Assembly (NCBI RefSeq): GCF_943734655.1
Contig: NC_071355.1
Coordinates: 91,235,449-91,299,448, forward strand
Length of the DNA: 64,000 nt
Direction of reading: 5' to 3'
DNA from: Sabethes cyaneus
Lineage: Eukaryota > Arthropoda > Insecta > Diptera > Culicidae
Shown here: piece by piece, positions 22,180 to 35,337 of the stretch
Numbering within the stretch: the first letter of the stretch is position 1
Layout of the letters: every line of letters starts with the position of its first letter
Made by a program: the position numbers and the translations under genes
Notes under the pieces: generated by a model
What the model was told of the DNA's origin: nothing
The model's input: only the letters and a program-made list of their open reading frames with translations
Database searches by the model: none

Positions 22180-22690
22180 ATTGGCGTCACCCGAAAGCAA
22201 CGTCGCGAATTGATTTTGAGCAAGCATTTGGAAAATCCTTAACTCGCTCATCGGGACTTCGGAAACAACTCGTGCAGTCAACGGTGAATCGTGTGATTAA
22301 ACGTTACTACGAAACTCTGAGCATCGAACGGAAAGAGAAATGCGGTCAGAATGGATGTTCTATTAGTGATCAGGATCACAAACGTGTCGTGAAAGCGTTT
22401 AAGCGGAATCCCAATGCTTCGGTGGGGGATGTGGCCAAAAAGTTGAATCTGTCCAAATCTCCAAAGCCAAGGACCGGGAGAGACTGCATACGTACAAAGT
22501 GCAGAAGGCTCCAAATCGTGACCAATGGCAAAATACGCTGGGAAAGTCACGGGCCTGGAAACTGTACACCCAGATGCTGACGAAGCCTCATTGTCTCATT
22601 ATGGACGATGAGACTTACGTTAAGGCGGACTTCCGGCAGCTTCCGGGGCTACTGTTCTTCGCCGCCCAGCACAACTTTGATGTTCCGGAG
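22180..22690 (+). mobile_element. Tc1/mariner transposase relic, 5' part
   Basis: Decodes TRKQRRELILSKHLENP, VNRVIKRYYETLSIERK and KAFKRNPNASVGDVAKKLN (two HTH regions), then VQKAPNRDQWQNTLGKSRA and HCLIMDDETYVKADFRQLPG with the first catalytic Asp at about 22,605, in shifted frames. The frame is cut off at 22,689 by the insertion of the 343-bp repeat. The later part of the same transposase reappears at 23,725-23,800. This is a mosquito mariner-like family distinct from that at 2,940. Confidence 0.82.
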
Positions 22691-23031
22691 CAGGAGTGGC
22701 ATACACCACAGCGCAGACCGAGAGACACAAATTCTCACGCAACACAAAACTCGCCATGCGTTGTGTGTTCTCCCAGTATTCCCTTCTGCGTCTCTTTTGC
22801 TGGACACGCTCTTTCGTGTTTTACGCATGCCAAGAAAAGGCAGCCGCATACGCAGTGTGATAAGTTTGCTGTGTGCTTTACCACACCAAGAGCCGTTCTC
22901 TGTGCAGATGGATTGTACACCGTGTGCTAGGGCAATTGAATGAAACGGTGTGATTGATAAAACATTTTTACGGTGGCGTCACCTGATCCATACTAACTTA
23001 ATGCAGACCATATAAATTATTCAATGTAGCG
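22689..23031 (+). repeat. 343-bp dispersed repeat, copy 1
   Basis: Begins AGCAGGAGTGGCATACACC and ends TTCAATGTAG. Alignable by eye over its full length with the inverted copy at 57,125-57,455. Inserted in the mariner relic, which gives a clean left boundary. No inverted terminal repeat, poly(A) tail or A/B box was seen, so its class is unknown. Confidence 0.75.
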
Positions 23032-23285
23032 TGTCTTTTCTCCTTTAAACAGCAGAAAATCTGTAAACACAAAACAAAACTTTTTCCGTTAACAACCCGC
23101 ACGCAGTGTCGCAAACGGCAGCGCCAAATGTTGTGCACAAGATCACTTTCTGCGCGATTTTCACTGAGTACCTACTGTCATTTGCGCATTTTGTTTTCGC
23201 TCTTACGCTGCGTGCATATTTGCTGTTATAATCAAGAAGAAAGAACAACATAAATGAATCATGATAGTTCATGATAGTGATAGAT

Positions 23286-23612
23286 GGCATTTCCTTGCCG
23301 ATTCATGTCCTTAGGGAAGGCTCTCTGTAGCGGCATACGGATGCTGCGTGCTTCCTTCGACCTGTTGCGACCACTACCTTGGAATGGATGGCGCAGGATA
23401 CACAATAGTGAAACTTAGCATACAGTTTGGGCAACACATATGAGCTATAAACTGAAGCATCCGAGATGTCCCGGACAGCAGCAACTTCTACAATGTTCCT
23501 GATGACAAACCTTTTGATTGCTTTGTCCTTCGGAATGCCCCTGGTACAATTCGTGCAAAGTACAGCCTTTACATGACCGTGGTTGTGTTTGCACCGTCCT
23601 CCGTTTAGTCAT
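23286..23612 (-). pseudogene. RpS26: Ribosomal protein S26 retrocopy (pseudogene)
   Basis: On the minus strand an ATG at 23,612 is followed by an intronless stretch that decodes, with frame changes, as eS26: [65 protein letters not shown] and AIHSKVV, then [19 protein letters not shown] in another frame. Two frameshifts are visible, one just after the start (about 23,595) and a 2-base insertion near 23,360. The C-terminal tail is lost near 23,286. The zinc-binding cysteines (CTNC, CVSC) are still encoded. Sequence before the ATG includes CTTTTTTCTG, reminiscent of a 5'TOP leader, which fits reverse transcription of an mRNA. No poly(A) tail is visible. It lies inside the remains of a mariner element. 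Confidence 0.88.
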
Positions 23613-23724
23613 TTTGGTGACAGCTTACAGAAAAAAGTGTGTTGCTGAATCGCTCTGTGCGACAAGGCATGTAGAATTGGAATATTGGACGCACAGTGTG
23701 AGCGAATGACAGCCCTGTTCCGGA

Positions 23725-23800
23725 GAAATGCCACTATTCAAAGGGTGTCTTGGAGTGGTACGAAGCCAACAGGATCACTTTCGTACCCAAAGACATACCC
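23725..23800 (+). mobile_element. Tc1/mariner relic, displaced 3' part
   Basis: Decodes CHYSKGVLEWYEANRITFVP followed by KDIP, the segment between the second and third catalytic residues of the transposase that starts at 22,180. The intervening kilobase holds the 343-bp repeat and the RpS26 retrocopy. Confidence 0.75.
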
Positions 23801-23854
23801 TCTAAGGTAGTTTACCACAAATTGTTTATTCTGCAACAAAGCTTTAGAAGTACA

Positions 23855-24235
23855 ACTTGCCGACGCATCAGTTTGTAGATTTCAAGGCGGTGTTCGATCC
23901 ATTCAGGGAAAATGAACTGTAGCAGATAGTGCTTGTGCGCTACGCTGAGCCTTTTCAGTCAACAGCCAGCCAGTAAGCGGTTAGAAGGTACTTGCTTGAA
24001 CATGGTTTTCTGACAAAGCTGCTCCATATGATGAATCAAGAGAATGCAAGTTTATATCGATAGCGAATGTAACACCAGGACTTTGCTACGGGAGCGAAAT
24101 CAGTTGACCGGATGAAGAAGAAAAAGCGTCGGATCGCCAAGAATCGAAACAACTATTCCGGGCTACGGCGCAAGTTCTATGAGAAGTTACATCAACGGCT
24201 ACACATGATTTTACCTAAAAAAGGAAAGTTACTTT
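23855..24235 (+). mobile_element. RTE-clade LINE scraps, rearranged order
   Basis: 23,865-24,050 decodes RT motif A and what follows (HQFVDFKAVFDPF, then GFLTKLLHMMNQEN). 24,110-24,215 decodes the pre-RT linker (KKRRIAKNRNNYSGL, RRKFYEKLHQRL), which in complete copies lies upstream of motif A. The order is therefore inverted relative to the element, by rearrangement or two insertions. Confidence 0.55.
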
Positions 24236-24249
24236 GTTTATAATGTTGT

Positions 24250-27200
24250 ATCTCGGGATCGGCAAAGAACTCTTCGTTGCAATGAGCGTTTTTTAAGTAA
24301 ACAAATCTGGAAATCACCGTATCTGGTAACAAATTGTACTCATTAAGCGAAAAATGTAAATTTAGTTTTCAAATCGAGTGCTTAGAAATAATATCTTTTT
24401 TGAATTTCTTGGGTAATTTCGTTTGAAAACGTGAAAATAGTGTCGTTCTAAACCTAATATTTCCTAAACCGTTCTCCGTTCTAAACCTAATAATATAGAA
24501 AATAAAACGGTTTGACAAAACCGGGTATTTTCTTTGAAAATGAAGGTGCTCCCATTAACAGAGGGGAGGTCCGACCGACACCAAATTTTGGATTTTTATT
24601 TTCTGACCTAGAGCGATCAAAGTGGCAAAATTTGGATCAAATTCGTGAAAGTCGGTTCCGCGCTTGAGCTTTTTCTCGGTCACATGGCGTGAAATGGACC
24701 CGAATAAAGAACATTTCTGAAATACGAGTTGAATTTAATTCTGCTGCATAACGTGTTAGTTAGTAATTTCAAGAAAATGAAAATAGGTATCATTTAACAC
24801 TGTTTTGAAAAGCTGACTAGCTGGTAATAAGCTTTATAGCACTGAACAGATCGATCGCTGCTTTTTATGGCGATCAAGTTTAAGATAAACAGCTCGATCA
24901 CTCGTCCCTCCATGAAAGCTCGATAAAACGAATGTGGTAAACTCACCATATGAATGTTTTGAATGGTGTATGAGACTGGTAAAAAGCTTGAAAAGCTCTT
25001 TTGTAGAAACATACGCAAGCTTTCAACAAGTTTAATAATGAAAATTCATTGAAGTCAGTAGTGTAACTTCTTGATCAGCTTTGACATGAATTATAGAGAT
25101 TTTTAAAACTAATTTTTGAGTTTATTTTTAACGTTAACAGTTTCAGATTTACAGTTTTGTTGCAGATGGCTGGAATCTTCTGGAAACCCAGCATAGAAAA
25201 TTATCTAACGGTGAGGATGACACTCAAATGACACGATCTAGGTGCCGAAGATTTCCCATGGAATACCTTTAAACCTGTTGAGGAGTACTCGGATTGCCAG
25301 TTGACCTTAGTTTTTCCGTTATGTTACATTACCTGGAATGATAAAAAGATGGATCTGATATTAATATTTTATTTTGAAATAATTTCTTTCAATTAATAAG
25401 AGTTATTTTAATTAACTTAGAATTACACTTTATCCAACTGTAATAACAGTTTGAGTGATGAATTAGTTTGGTGACAAATCACTAATATTGGTTTTACTTT
25501 CCAGTTATTTTCTTGAAAGTAAATGAAACTATCTTCTTTTTCTTACGTATTGTAGTATCTTTAGTAGCTTTCGTCCCCAGATTACATCGTTCCGTAATGC
25601 TTGGAAAGCTACGGGGGATTCCTTGGTCTTTAGTTAGTAGCAATAAGTATTGGACTATTATTCCTTCCCATCCCACCAGGACTTGCCTTCTGACGTGGAC
25701 GGCATCGGCTTTGATTAACATGGTTGCGCAATAAGCAATAACGTGCTGTCTCAAGCATGCTTTTTACTGTCATTATTTTGCAATTCTCATCGGTTCTGGT
25801 AAATAAAGAAGTAGCAGCGTACAGGTAGTATCCTATGCTTATGCTTAATATTCTTACAAAACTTCTGTTAAAGTTCGTGTGTTCGTAAAGTGAAAAGTTC
25901 AGCCGTTTTTGAGAAATCTTGCTCGCCGACTTTGAAAACAAGTTTTGAGGAAAAACGCGTTCGAAGTTTCACGTTCCTTTTTCAATCGCTCTGACATGTC
26001 ACAATTGTGCTTGTAGCTTCGTAAATTTTAGAAAAATGATTTGTCGAGAATTCCAACCGTGATGTAACAAGTAAATGATTTACTATGAAGTAGTCGTAGT
26101 AGTTTTAAGACTTAAACCTTGGCATGACTGGCAAAACCATAAATTGAAACTTCTGCTAAAGAAGACAATCAAACAGACTGTCACAAAAGCGGCATGAAAA
26201 CACGTGAGAAGGTCAAGGTCATATTGTTTGGAACGACTCGAAATATCTCCACCTTCAACAAATATAACACCTGACGGATCTAAAGATAGTCTCGCTGACT
26301 TTCATAATTTGTCATTCGTGATGTGTATGACGATTGTGACGGTCTTCCCACGTTGCAGGTATGTATTACGAGATTCCATTGTGCCTTTGGATAGCATAAA
26401 CGATAAGTCTTTTATTTGACGTTCAAAAGAAATTTGAAAGAGCGAATACAAAACCTCACGTGGGTATGTAAAATCATGTAGGTATCTTCCTCGTAGATAA
26501 TTGTATGGATATTTTTATTTGCAATCGCATTAGAGACATCGATATCATTCGTCATTTGCATATCAACATAGTATCCAAGGGGGCTAGTTGAAAAAGAGGG
26601 AAAGTGAATTCTATCAGCCATTTTAACCCATTATGTCCTTGCGTATGGAATTTCGAACCTCGTTTTCGAAACTTTTCGCATAGAATTCGTTTTCTGTTTT
26701 TTTTAAACATGAGACAGTTATGCTTCAAATTTTTTCACTTCATTTGTAAGCCCTGTCCTTTGCAAAACCAAGTCATTTATTTGCTTTATAGCATATTTGG
26801 GAAATATCACACGATAAAGATGTCAAGGTTTGCTTAAAAATCAACGTTGTTGAAAACTTTCTGGTCCGTTGGGAAAGGAGGGGTCTAATGTTTCGAGATA
26901 CCACTGAGAAGTACAATTCTCATACTTTAATAATTTTCATCTAATTGAGCACTAGGTACCTACTAGTGAACCTGTCGAAAAAGAACAACTTTTTCCAACG
27001 AAAACACTCGAACACATAACAGTAAAAGGAAACGAGCTCATATTGTTGATATTCTGTTCTATGCGAAAAACTTCCAAAAGAAAGACGAAATCGAAAGAGA
27101 CCATTTTTATTCCTCGCGTTGTTCTGACTTCCACTTCTGTTCTGTAAACACATGCCAATTTTTATTTAGAATTAATTGATTATTTAATTAGCTAGGTCCA

Positions 27201-30200
27201 CATAAGTTTGGATTCGATGTGATTAAACTTACTTCACAGCTAGAGAAGCTGCAGGTGAGATACTTAGGTTCTTCAATGATCGCTTACTGTTTGAACCAAG
27301 AAAAAATGGATCAGCGGAACTATAAAACACTCATGCTTGCTACATGTCATTGTTCAAGATGGGATCGTGTTGTCATATTGTAATCACAACCGTTTGAATA
27401 TAATAGCAGAAGTCTCCGCAATGGAATTGCGAAACAAACACCATTACACCATCATACCTCGAAAGCAATAATTACTTACCGCGATTGTTGTGGGTGCGGA
27501 AGCATTAACTGTAAGCATAACATAGCAATTTGTAGCACACTGACGCACTCCCATTTGCATTTCCCAACCTATTGAGTACTCAATTTATCTACGTTTTTCC
27601 GTCTCCTGCAACTTCCAAGTTCAATGTTTTATGATTGCACCGCATCATATAACCGCCACACTGTGACGTTAACGTCAACGATGTAATGTGTTACATTTTC
27701 CTTCTTATGTGAATTACTGATGTATGGTTCAAAAGAATACCGCCGCTGAACATTTTCAAGAAAGCAATAAAATATGAAATAAAAAGATATTACGGTCGCT
27801 GGCTGTTGTTTTTCTCGTCATTAGTGGTGCCGATTGGTTATCTGTCACACTTCAGTGAACTGTTTCCTGGTGTGGAAGTTTAAAACCCACCAGGTTTTAT
27901 ATTTCAATCAATCCACGTGCATCTTACAGTTTATGATGTATACCAAAAATGGTGTCGATTTTTTCTTTCAAAAGATAAATATGACGAGATCAATCAATTG
28001 AGACTGCATCGAACGGGTAAATCCCATAAGCTATTACGTGTCTACATATACCGCTTACGCATGGAAAACTAAAAAGCTGAAAGAAAGCAAACATTATTTG
28101 TAGGCATCAATGTAATAATAATAACAACAATAAACCTATTCGCACACCTTCAACAACGGGGCCAATCTAATTGGAGCTATTTGTACTGCATACCTTAGAA
28201 ATAATAGGTGAGGCTAAGTATTTTTCATCGTTAAGCCTCTAATGCACATTTTTAATCACAACGCGTAGAAATGGTAGAGACTCAAGTGCTTGGGAAAATA
28301 AGATGACGCGGATGTTATTGTTTCCGAAGCTGTGCACGCGTCATCATGCCATACCAGCGCAGCCAGCGCCATAAACCGCGGTGATTATCGCTGCTCGTGC
28401 CCGTCTTTAGCAGTATGCTGGAGCATTGTTCACCGTTGTGGGCTAAGTCGCTGGCTGCCAGTAACCCAAGTTGAATGTCTAGGTCATGTCGGTGATTGAA
28501 TTACTCTGCGTGCGTTACTACATTTATCGCTCCAAAGCGCACTTGGCGTTTAATCATGCAAGTAAGGTATGCAAGTAAACCGCCAGTTTTATTTTTTCTA
28601 CCCGATTGGTCAAAGCGACACAGCTAGGCGGCTGCACAGCATTGCAGCAACGCTATAGACATTCGCTAGCATTTTGCCGAATCAGAAATCCACATTTTGC
28701 CGGCCCCAACCCCTTGATGAAGGTGGTTTATTGCAGGAAAAAAAGCTAAATTTTTCATTTTATTTTTGAAATAGCCCAGGATAACGGTTGATTGACCAGT
28801 AGTTTTCGCACAATAAATCTAAGGTTATTTTACGAACAGCTCATTACCTATTTCATTACCTTCATCATTAAATGAAGCATTCAATATTGCAAGACACAAT
28901 AACTGTCTGTTAAATCATCATAAAATATGAGCTAAATTGATCGATTACTTCATTACGCGTGTCTTACAATTGAGGAACTCTTGTATTCGTTAAGCTATTG
29001 CGACTGTATAGAACAAGTTCGTAGCTTGCGGACGCTTACAGTCACCCACTTTATCCAAAGAAAAGGGAAAGGATGGAAATTATATAGACGAAGATCAATA
29101 TTTGTACAATGAGGGCGCACGATTATTTTGCTGAATTTGTGAAAATGATGACCGGGTTCCCAAAGCCTTCACGGTACCTTCATAATTTCAACATCGAATC
29201 AACAAAGTGTGTGTGCTTTGATTGGAGACAAAAAGAGGATCATACATTTAAGTGTCATTTTGGAAAACGCGTTACTTTGAACCCCGACACATCGAACAAC
29301 GTATGGCCAGCATAATCCGCTTCATGCTTGTAGGCATTTTAATGAAGTAAACTGTATATTCGACTTTAATATTAGCAAAAATAGGTTTAGAAAGGCAATA
29401 CATAATTGATTCAGATTACAGGGATGGTTCCTCCTCAGAAGAAAAAAAGAGAAGAGAAAAATTCAAACTGTGCTCAGTCTTCAACGCGATTTATTCTGCT
29501 CCGTTTCATTTTAACTTTTCTCTTTCTTGCTTAACGCAGTTGTTTGAGCAACCGCACACTGTGCTACTCATTGAGGAGAATGTTAATACACTTTGAATAC
29601 GTTGATGCGATGCGCTGACGTATGACAACTACGGGAAGTTTTAACATGGGTAGTGCGTTGAGAAAAAACGATGATTGTCAGTAGCGGTCATTGCCATCAG
29701 AAAAATATTAATCCATTAATGCAGTTAAATCATGATTTTTACATTTAGAATATTCAGTTGAGTTTGGCTGCCCGTGAACGCAACTGCATCATACGGTTAG
29801 GCTGTCACATCACAACGGCAACAGTGCGAAAAATGTTATTTAGATATGACAACATTTGAATTCCCATGCATTTGCTTCTTGACGCGCACCAACAGGAAAG
29901 TCCCATTATAAACAAAGGTAATTCTCCGCTAAGATTCAAAATTTAACGACTTTTGATTGTCTTGACGCCTCTGAGTCTATAGTTGCTGTACGCGCACCGG
30001 TTGTTTTGTTTTCACGTTTACTGCTGTAGCTACCGAGAGGACCGGGAGCAAAACCGAAAGTTGCTCAATTAAAGAGCGCATTAAGAAGTTTTTCTGCGCG
30101 TCAGTTTTTCTCATTGTGTTTAGTCTGTTTCTCATTGTGTGGATTTATTTCTCATTTCTGAAAGCAGTTCTGCTCATTGTGTTGAACAAAACAAGTTGCA

Positions 30201-30850
30201 CTTTTTGCACAATGAGTGAGGAAATAACAAGCCTGAATATAAGTAATACTAGTCTGTAATGCACTGAAGACTGTAAAAAACAATAAAAAAAAAATGCAGT
30301 CGAAACTTGAAAGTACCTACTCCGATTTTGTTGAAATTTTGTGCTCCTACTTGTACCGTTTCGGAAAATTTTGAATCCGTATTTTAAAGTTGTGGTTGGG
30401 GTGCCTTCTGGCGAGTTCAAAAACATCATTTTTGTCAAACTTTCTTGTTCCGAAAATTCTTAACCACTGAAACGATTTTAACCTTCTAACCTTCTTTGAT
30501 TCGCATACAAAAACACGAGTGCTAGAAAAGAAATGGTCTAAAATCTGATTTTGGTTCTCATGTCCAATTTTCTATCAAAATCATTAAAATCAGTGGTTTA
30601 ACTTGTGAATTTTTAAAGAAGACAGATCGAAAAAAATAGTAAAATTTGGGACCACTCTAACTCAGACATACAAAATTAAAAAGTAGGAGTTTAAAAGTTT
30701 TCAAATAATAAAAAGTAAACAAAATTTTAACAACTTAGTGCTTAAAATACATTTTCTATGGTTAATGACCCTTTGGGTTAAAACCACTCTAAAAAAATAC
30801 TTTTTCCAATGCGAATCCAATGTAGACGCGTGGTATTTTCTGTCAGGGGG
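24250..30850. other. 6.6-kb region without recognised genes or elements
   Basis: Both strands were read for RT, transposase and common protein motifs; nothing convincing. Local oddities are a tandem duplication of CCGTTCTAAACCTAAT-like sequence near 24,440-24,500 and a phrase CTCATTGTGT repeated three times at 30,108-30,185. Open frames here are short, overlapping and low in complexity, and none resembles a known domain. Confidence 0.45.
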
Positions 30851-30889
30851 AGGGCAGAGAAAGGGATATTGTTGGTTCATTCAATCTGA

Positions 30890-33465
30890 TTTGTATCTAA
30901 TTCTTTTCGTTGGCCCTCCGGCGAAACAGGGGGTTGGTGTAACAGGCTTTGCAAGCCGCCACCAGGAAAAATACTAAAGCACGGAACGAAGAACAAGGAA
31001 ATTCTTCTGGAACAATCGGAATACACCCACGCGACAAAAAAGGACTATGGATTGGAAGCTCGGGACGTGGAACTGCCGATCTCTTAACTTCCAAGGGAGC
31101 ACACGGGTGCTCTCCGAAGTATTGAAGAGTCGCAAGTTCGACGTCGTAGCACTGCAGAAGGTGTGCTGGAAGAGCTCAACGGTACGTACGTTCAGAGATG
31201 GACATACCATCTACCAGAGCTGCGGCAACATACACGAGCTGGGTACAGCTTTCATAGTGATGGTAAACGGGTAATTGGATGGTGGCCAATCAATCCTCGA
31301 ATGTGCAGGTAGAGAATCAAGGGCCGATTCTTCAATATAAGCATCATCAACGTGTACAGCCCTCACCTCAGAAGTACCGATGACGACAAGGATGAATTCT
31401 ACGCGCAGTTGGAGAGTGAATACGACCGCTGCCCAAAACATGATATCAAGATCGTCATCGAGGATTTCAATGCTCAGGTCAGCCGGGAGGAGGAATACAA
31501 ACCGGTGATTGGAAGGATCAGTGCACAGCAGCGAACCAATGAAATGGGCCTAAGATTTATCGACTTTACCGCCTTCAAGAACATGGCCGGACGTAGTACC
31601 TTCTTCCAGCACAGAATCCTTCACAAGTACACCTGGAGGTCACCAAATCAAACAGAATCACAGATCGACGCACTTCTCAAATATTATCGACGTCAGATCC
31701 TATCGAAGCGCTAACGTTGGTGCGGACCACTACCTAGTGATGGTTAAGATGCGCTCAAAACTCTTCGTTGTGAACAACATTCGATACCGACGCCAGCCTC
31801 GCGCTGAAGCAGCCAGACGTCGCCGCAAACTACGCGCATTCACTCGAAGCTGCACTGCCGGAAGAGGACGAGCTGGACGAAGCCCCTCACGAGGACTGTT
31901 GGAACACCATCAAAACAGCCATGAGCAGTGTAGCGGAGAGCTCCATCGGGAATGTAGCCCGGAAACAGCGAAACGATTGTTTTGACGATGAAAAGTGAAA
32001 TGAGGTGATGGATGAGAAGAACCTTGCGCGGGCGGCCAAGATGTGTAGTGCCATACGTCAATAACAAATCAGCTGGGAAAGATGGCATCGGAGCGGAGCG
32101 TATTAAAATGGGACCAGAAAAGCTGGCTGTTTGTATGCACCGGCTAATTGTTAGAATTTGGGATACGGAACGGCTACCAGAGGAGTGGAAAGATGGGGTC
32201 ATCTACCCGATCTATAAAGAGGGCGACAAGTTGGACTGTGAGAACCTATCGACCGATCATCTTTCTCAATGCCGCCTATAAAGTCCTGTCCCAAATCATG
32301 TTCCGCCGACGGATTTATGGTAACTTATGAAGCCGGCTTCGTCGAAGGTCGGTCTACAACGGATCAAATATTTACACTGCGGCAGATCCTTCATAAGGGC
32401 CGTGAATACAGAGTTTCCACGCATCATTTGTTCGTTGACTTCAAAGACGCATATGATACCATCGACCGGAAAGAGCTATGGACGAGAACAGCTTTCCCAG
32501 GAAGCTCATTAAACTAATTAAATCTACGATGGATGGTACACAGTGTTGTGTTCGGATTTCGGGTGAACTGTCAAGTTCATTTGAATCACACAGAGGGCTT
32601 TGTCAAGATGATCGTCTTTCATACCTGCTGTTCAACATAACGCTAGAAGGTGTTATGAACCGAGCGGATAACAACATGCGATCGTCAACAAATCGTCTTC
32701 AATTCGTCTGCTTTGCCGATGACATGGATATTATTGGCAGCTATCTGTGTCGGTGGCTGAACAGTACACCAGACTAAAGCGCGAAGCACAAAATATTGGG
32801 TTAAAGGTAAAACAAAGTACATGCTGGCCAGCGGAACCGAGGCTAAACGACGCCGCTTGGGTAGCAGTATATTGATCGACGATGATGAGTTTGAGGTAGT
32901 CGACGAATTTGTCTACTTTGGCTCACTGGTAACGGCGGACAATGATACCAGTCGTGAGATTCGGAGGCGTATTATCAGCGGAAGAAAGTGCACCCTGTAC
33001 AAGACGCTTATTAGACCGGTTGTTCTCTACGGTCATGAAATATGGACAATGCTCGAGGGGGACCTGCGAGTGTTCGGAGTTTTCGAACGATAAGTGCTAA
33101 GAACGATCTTAGGCGGCGTACAGGAGAACGGAGTAGGGAGGCGGAGAATGAACCATGAACTCGCACAGCTCTATGGCGAACCCAGTATCCGAAAGGTGGC
33201 TAAAGCTGGACGGATACGATGGACAGGGCATGTTGCAAGAATGCCGGACAACTACCCTGCAACGATGGTGTTCGCCTCAAATCCGGTAGGAACAAGACGA
33301 CCAGGAGCGCGCAAGCGAGCGAGCAAGATGGTTAGACCAGGTGGAGCGAGATCTGGCGGAGAGTACTCGGTGTTCGAGGAATTGGAGAGCGATAGCCTTC
33401 AACCCAGTTGCCCAGTTGCCCTGCGCTATCCAGCGACAGAAGAACAACAAACCAAGTGACCACTA
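30890..33465 (+). mobile_element. RTE-clade LINE copy, near full span but broken
   Basis: The 5' UTR (about 30,890-31,046) is followed by APE endonuclease pieces: LGTWNCRSLNFQG at 31,056, DIKIVIEDFNAQVSREEEY near 31,440 and KYTWRSPNQTESQIDALL. A deletion in the linker (near 32,045) joins to NKSAGKDGIGAERIK. RT motif A is HHLFVDFKDAYDTID (about 32,425), motif B is HRGLCQDDRLSYLLFN, and motif C is FADDMDIIG (about 32,711). The C-terminal domain includes EFVYFGSLVTADND, YKTLIRPVVLYGHE, NGVGRRRMNHELAQLYGEP and GRIRWTGHVARMPD. Frameshifts and stops (for example 31,273, 32,515, 33,093) are many. The best-preserved C-terminal domain in the window. Confidence 0.92.
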
Positions 33466-33524
33466 TCCTGAATGCTGCCTGTCCTGAATGCTGACTGTCG
33501 CCAATAGTCTGTAGATTCGAGGGA

Positions 33525-34710
33525 ATTCAGCCGAAGAGCCGTGAATGCGGGGTCCCCACGCATCACTTGTTCATTGAGTTCAAAGCCGCATATGACAGTG
33601 TAAACCGATAAGAGCTATGGAAAATTTTGGACGTAAACGGCTTTCCGGGTAAGCATACTAGACTTATTATGGCTGCGATGGATAGGATCAAGTGCTGTGA
33701 GAGAATCTCGGGTGAGTTGTCGGACCCATTTGAATCTCGGTGTTATAAGACGAGCGGCGATCTAAATGCGGGGTACGATGTTTAATAATTTCAGGTAATT
33801 TATCCGCTTTGCTGACGACGTGGATGCTGTCGGCAGTACATTTAAGGCTGTGGAAGATTATTACACCAGACTGAAGCGTGAAGCAGAGAGCATTGGGTTG
33901 AACATAAATACGTCTAAAACAAAGCATATGCTGGCGTGCAGGACCGAGCGCGACAGGGTCCTCTTAGGCAAGACTAGTCTTACTGGACTGTGATATTTGA
34001 CGAGGATGAGTTTGATGTAGTCGATGAGCACGCATACCTTAGCTTACTGGCAACAGAGGACAATAATACCAGCCGTGAGTATAAAAGACATATTACCAAG
34101 GGAAGTCGTGCCTACTATTCTTAGGTTCCGTACAAAGTGTACATTGTAAAACGCTAATTAGACCGGTTGTCCTCTACGGGCATGAAACGAGTTTTCGAAT
34201 GGCGGCTGCTAAGAAAAATCTTTGGCGGCGTGCAAGAGAACGATGTATGGAATGGAGACGAAGAATGAACCACGAACTCGCGCATCTCTACGGCGAACCC
34301 AGTATTCAGAAAGTAGGTGAAGCTAGACGGAAACGTTGGGCAGACCATGTTGCTAGAATGCCGGAGAACTATACTGCAAAAATGGTTTTCGCATAGAATC
34401 CGGAAGGAACAAGACGAAGAAGGGAACTGCGAGCGAGGTGGTAAGACTAGGTAAGCCTAGGTGGAACGGGGTCTGGCGAGCACCGGGTGCCCGCAGAACT
34501 GGAGCGCGAACCAGCTGCCATGGACCAAATTAGATGAAGGAATTACGTTATGCTGGCCGTGTCATCTCAAATAACAACGTGGGTTTTATAATACTCTTGT
34601 AATGGTTCTAATGATCATAAAAACTGTAATAAGAGTGCAATAAAACACAAATTGTAACTAGGGATAAGACGTAAGGCCAACTAAGTAATTAAATAAGATA
34701 ATTGATACAG
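33525..34710 (+). mobile_element. Second RTE-clade LINE copy, 5'-truncated, in tandem
   Basis: Restarts at the segment before RT motif A (corresponding to 32,396 of the preceding copy) and repeats the order motif A, motif C (FADDVDAVG-like near 33,810), then RMNHELAHLYGEPSIQKVGE and RKRWADHVARMPENY. Its tail GGCCAACTAAGTAATTAAAT near 34,675 resembles the tail of the copy at 44,806-45,240. Differences from the upstream copy are numerous, so a recent tandem duplication is unlikely. Confidence 0.85.
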
Positions 34711-34719
34711 TGTATTTTC

Positions 34720-35090
34720 TGTATTTACTAATTTCAAAAATGCAAATTATTACGAATTAAACGAACATGCAAGATTTGTATTTCGCCCCATATCCTTTAT
34801 TACATTTATTGATAGTGTCTAGCGCCCTTGGCGAGGACCAATCTCACAATCCGTATGCATTTTGCCCCACCATGGATATGCAAGTAAAAATATCTTGAGA
34901 ACTTAAATACCTATAAGTGTTTTACTTTAATACTCTTTTTCAGTAGATTTGTCCTAGTTATTTTCTGTGGCATTTTAAAATATATGGAATAATTTTTTTT
35001 CCCTTTTGCAAAGGAATACATGATTTGTTTGGGATTTTTAACTTTGTTTAACGTTTTAAACATAAAAATTGAACTTTAATCGTGTTTATA
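34720..35090. other. AT-rich spacer
   Basis: Nothing recognised between the RTE tail and repeat T. Confidence 0.5.
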
Positions 35091-35094
35091 TCGA

Positions 35095-35335
35095 CAAATC
35101 ATAAATATAAGAGGCTTATGTCTGTTGCCAAAACGAGGGGCGTGATATGTATTTTCGTGGTAATAATCGCCCACATTAAGCAAAGACTCAAACCAATCAT
35201 ACCAGATTACATTCAAGACGAGCAAAAGTAACGTAGTTGCCCCTCATAGAGTAACATAGCGTTAGCGTTACATAGCGTACCATCAATTTGCTCACAATTA
35301 GGCGCGAAACGACGCGCGGGGGTTACAGCTAGTTT
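35095..35335 (-). repeat. Dispersed repeat T, inverted copy
   Basis: Reverse complement of 21,205-21,480: shares AAGAGGCTTATGTCTG, CATTAAGCAAAGACTCAAAC and the GC-rich end GCGCGGGGGTTACAGCTAGT. Confidence 0.75.
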
Positions 35336-35337
35336 AA

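Noticed and set aside
30890..34710. Recent tandem duplication of one RTE
   Set aside because: The two copies differ at many positions and have different deletions, so two independent insertions or an old event are more likely.
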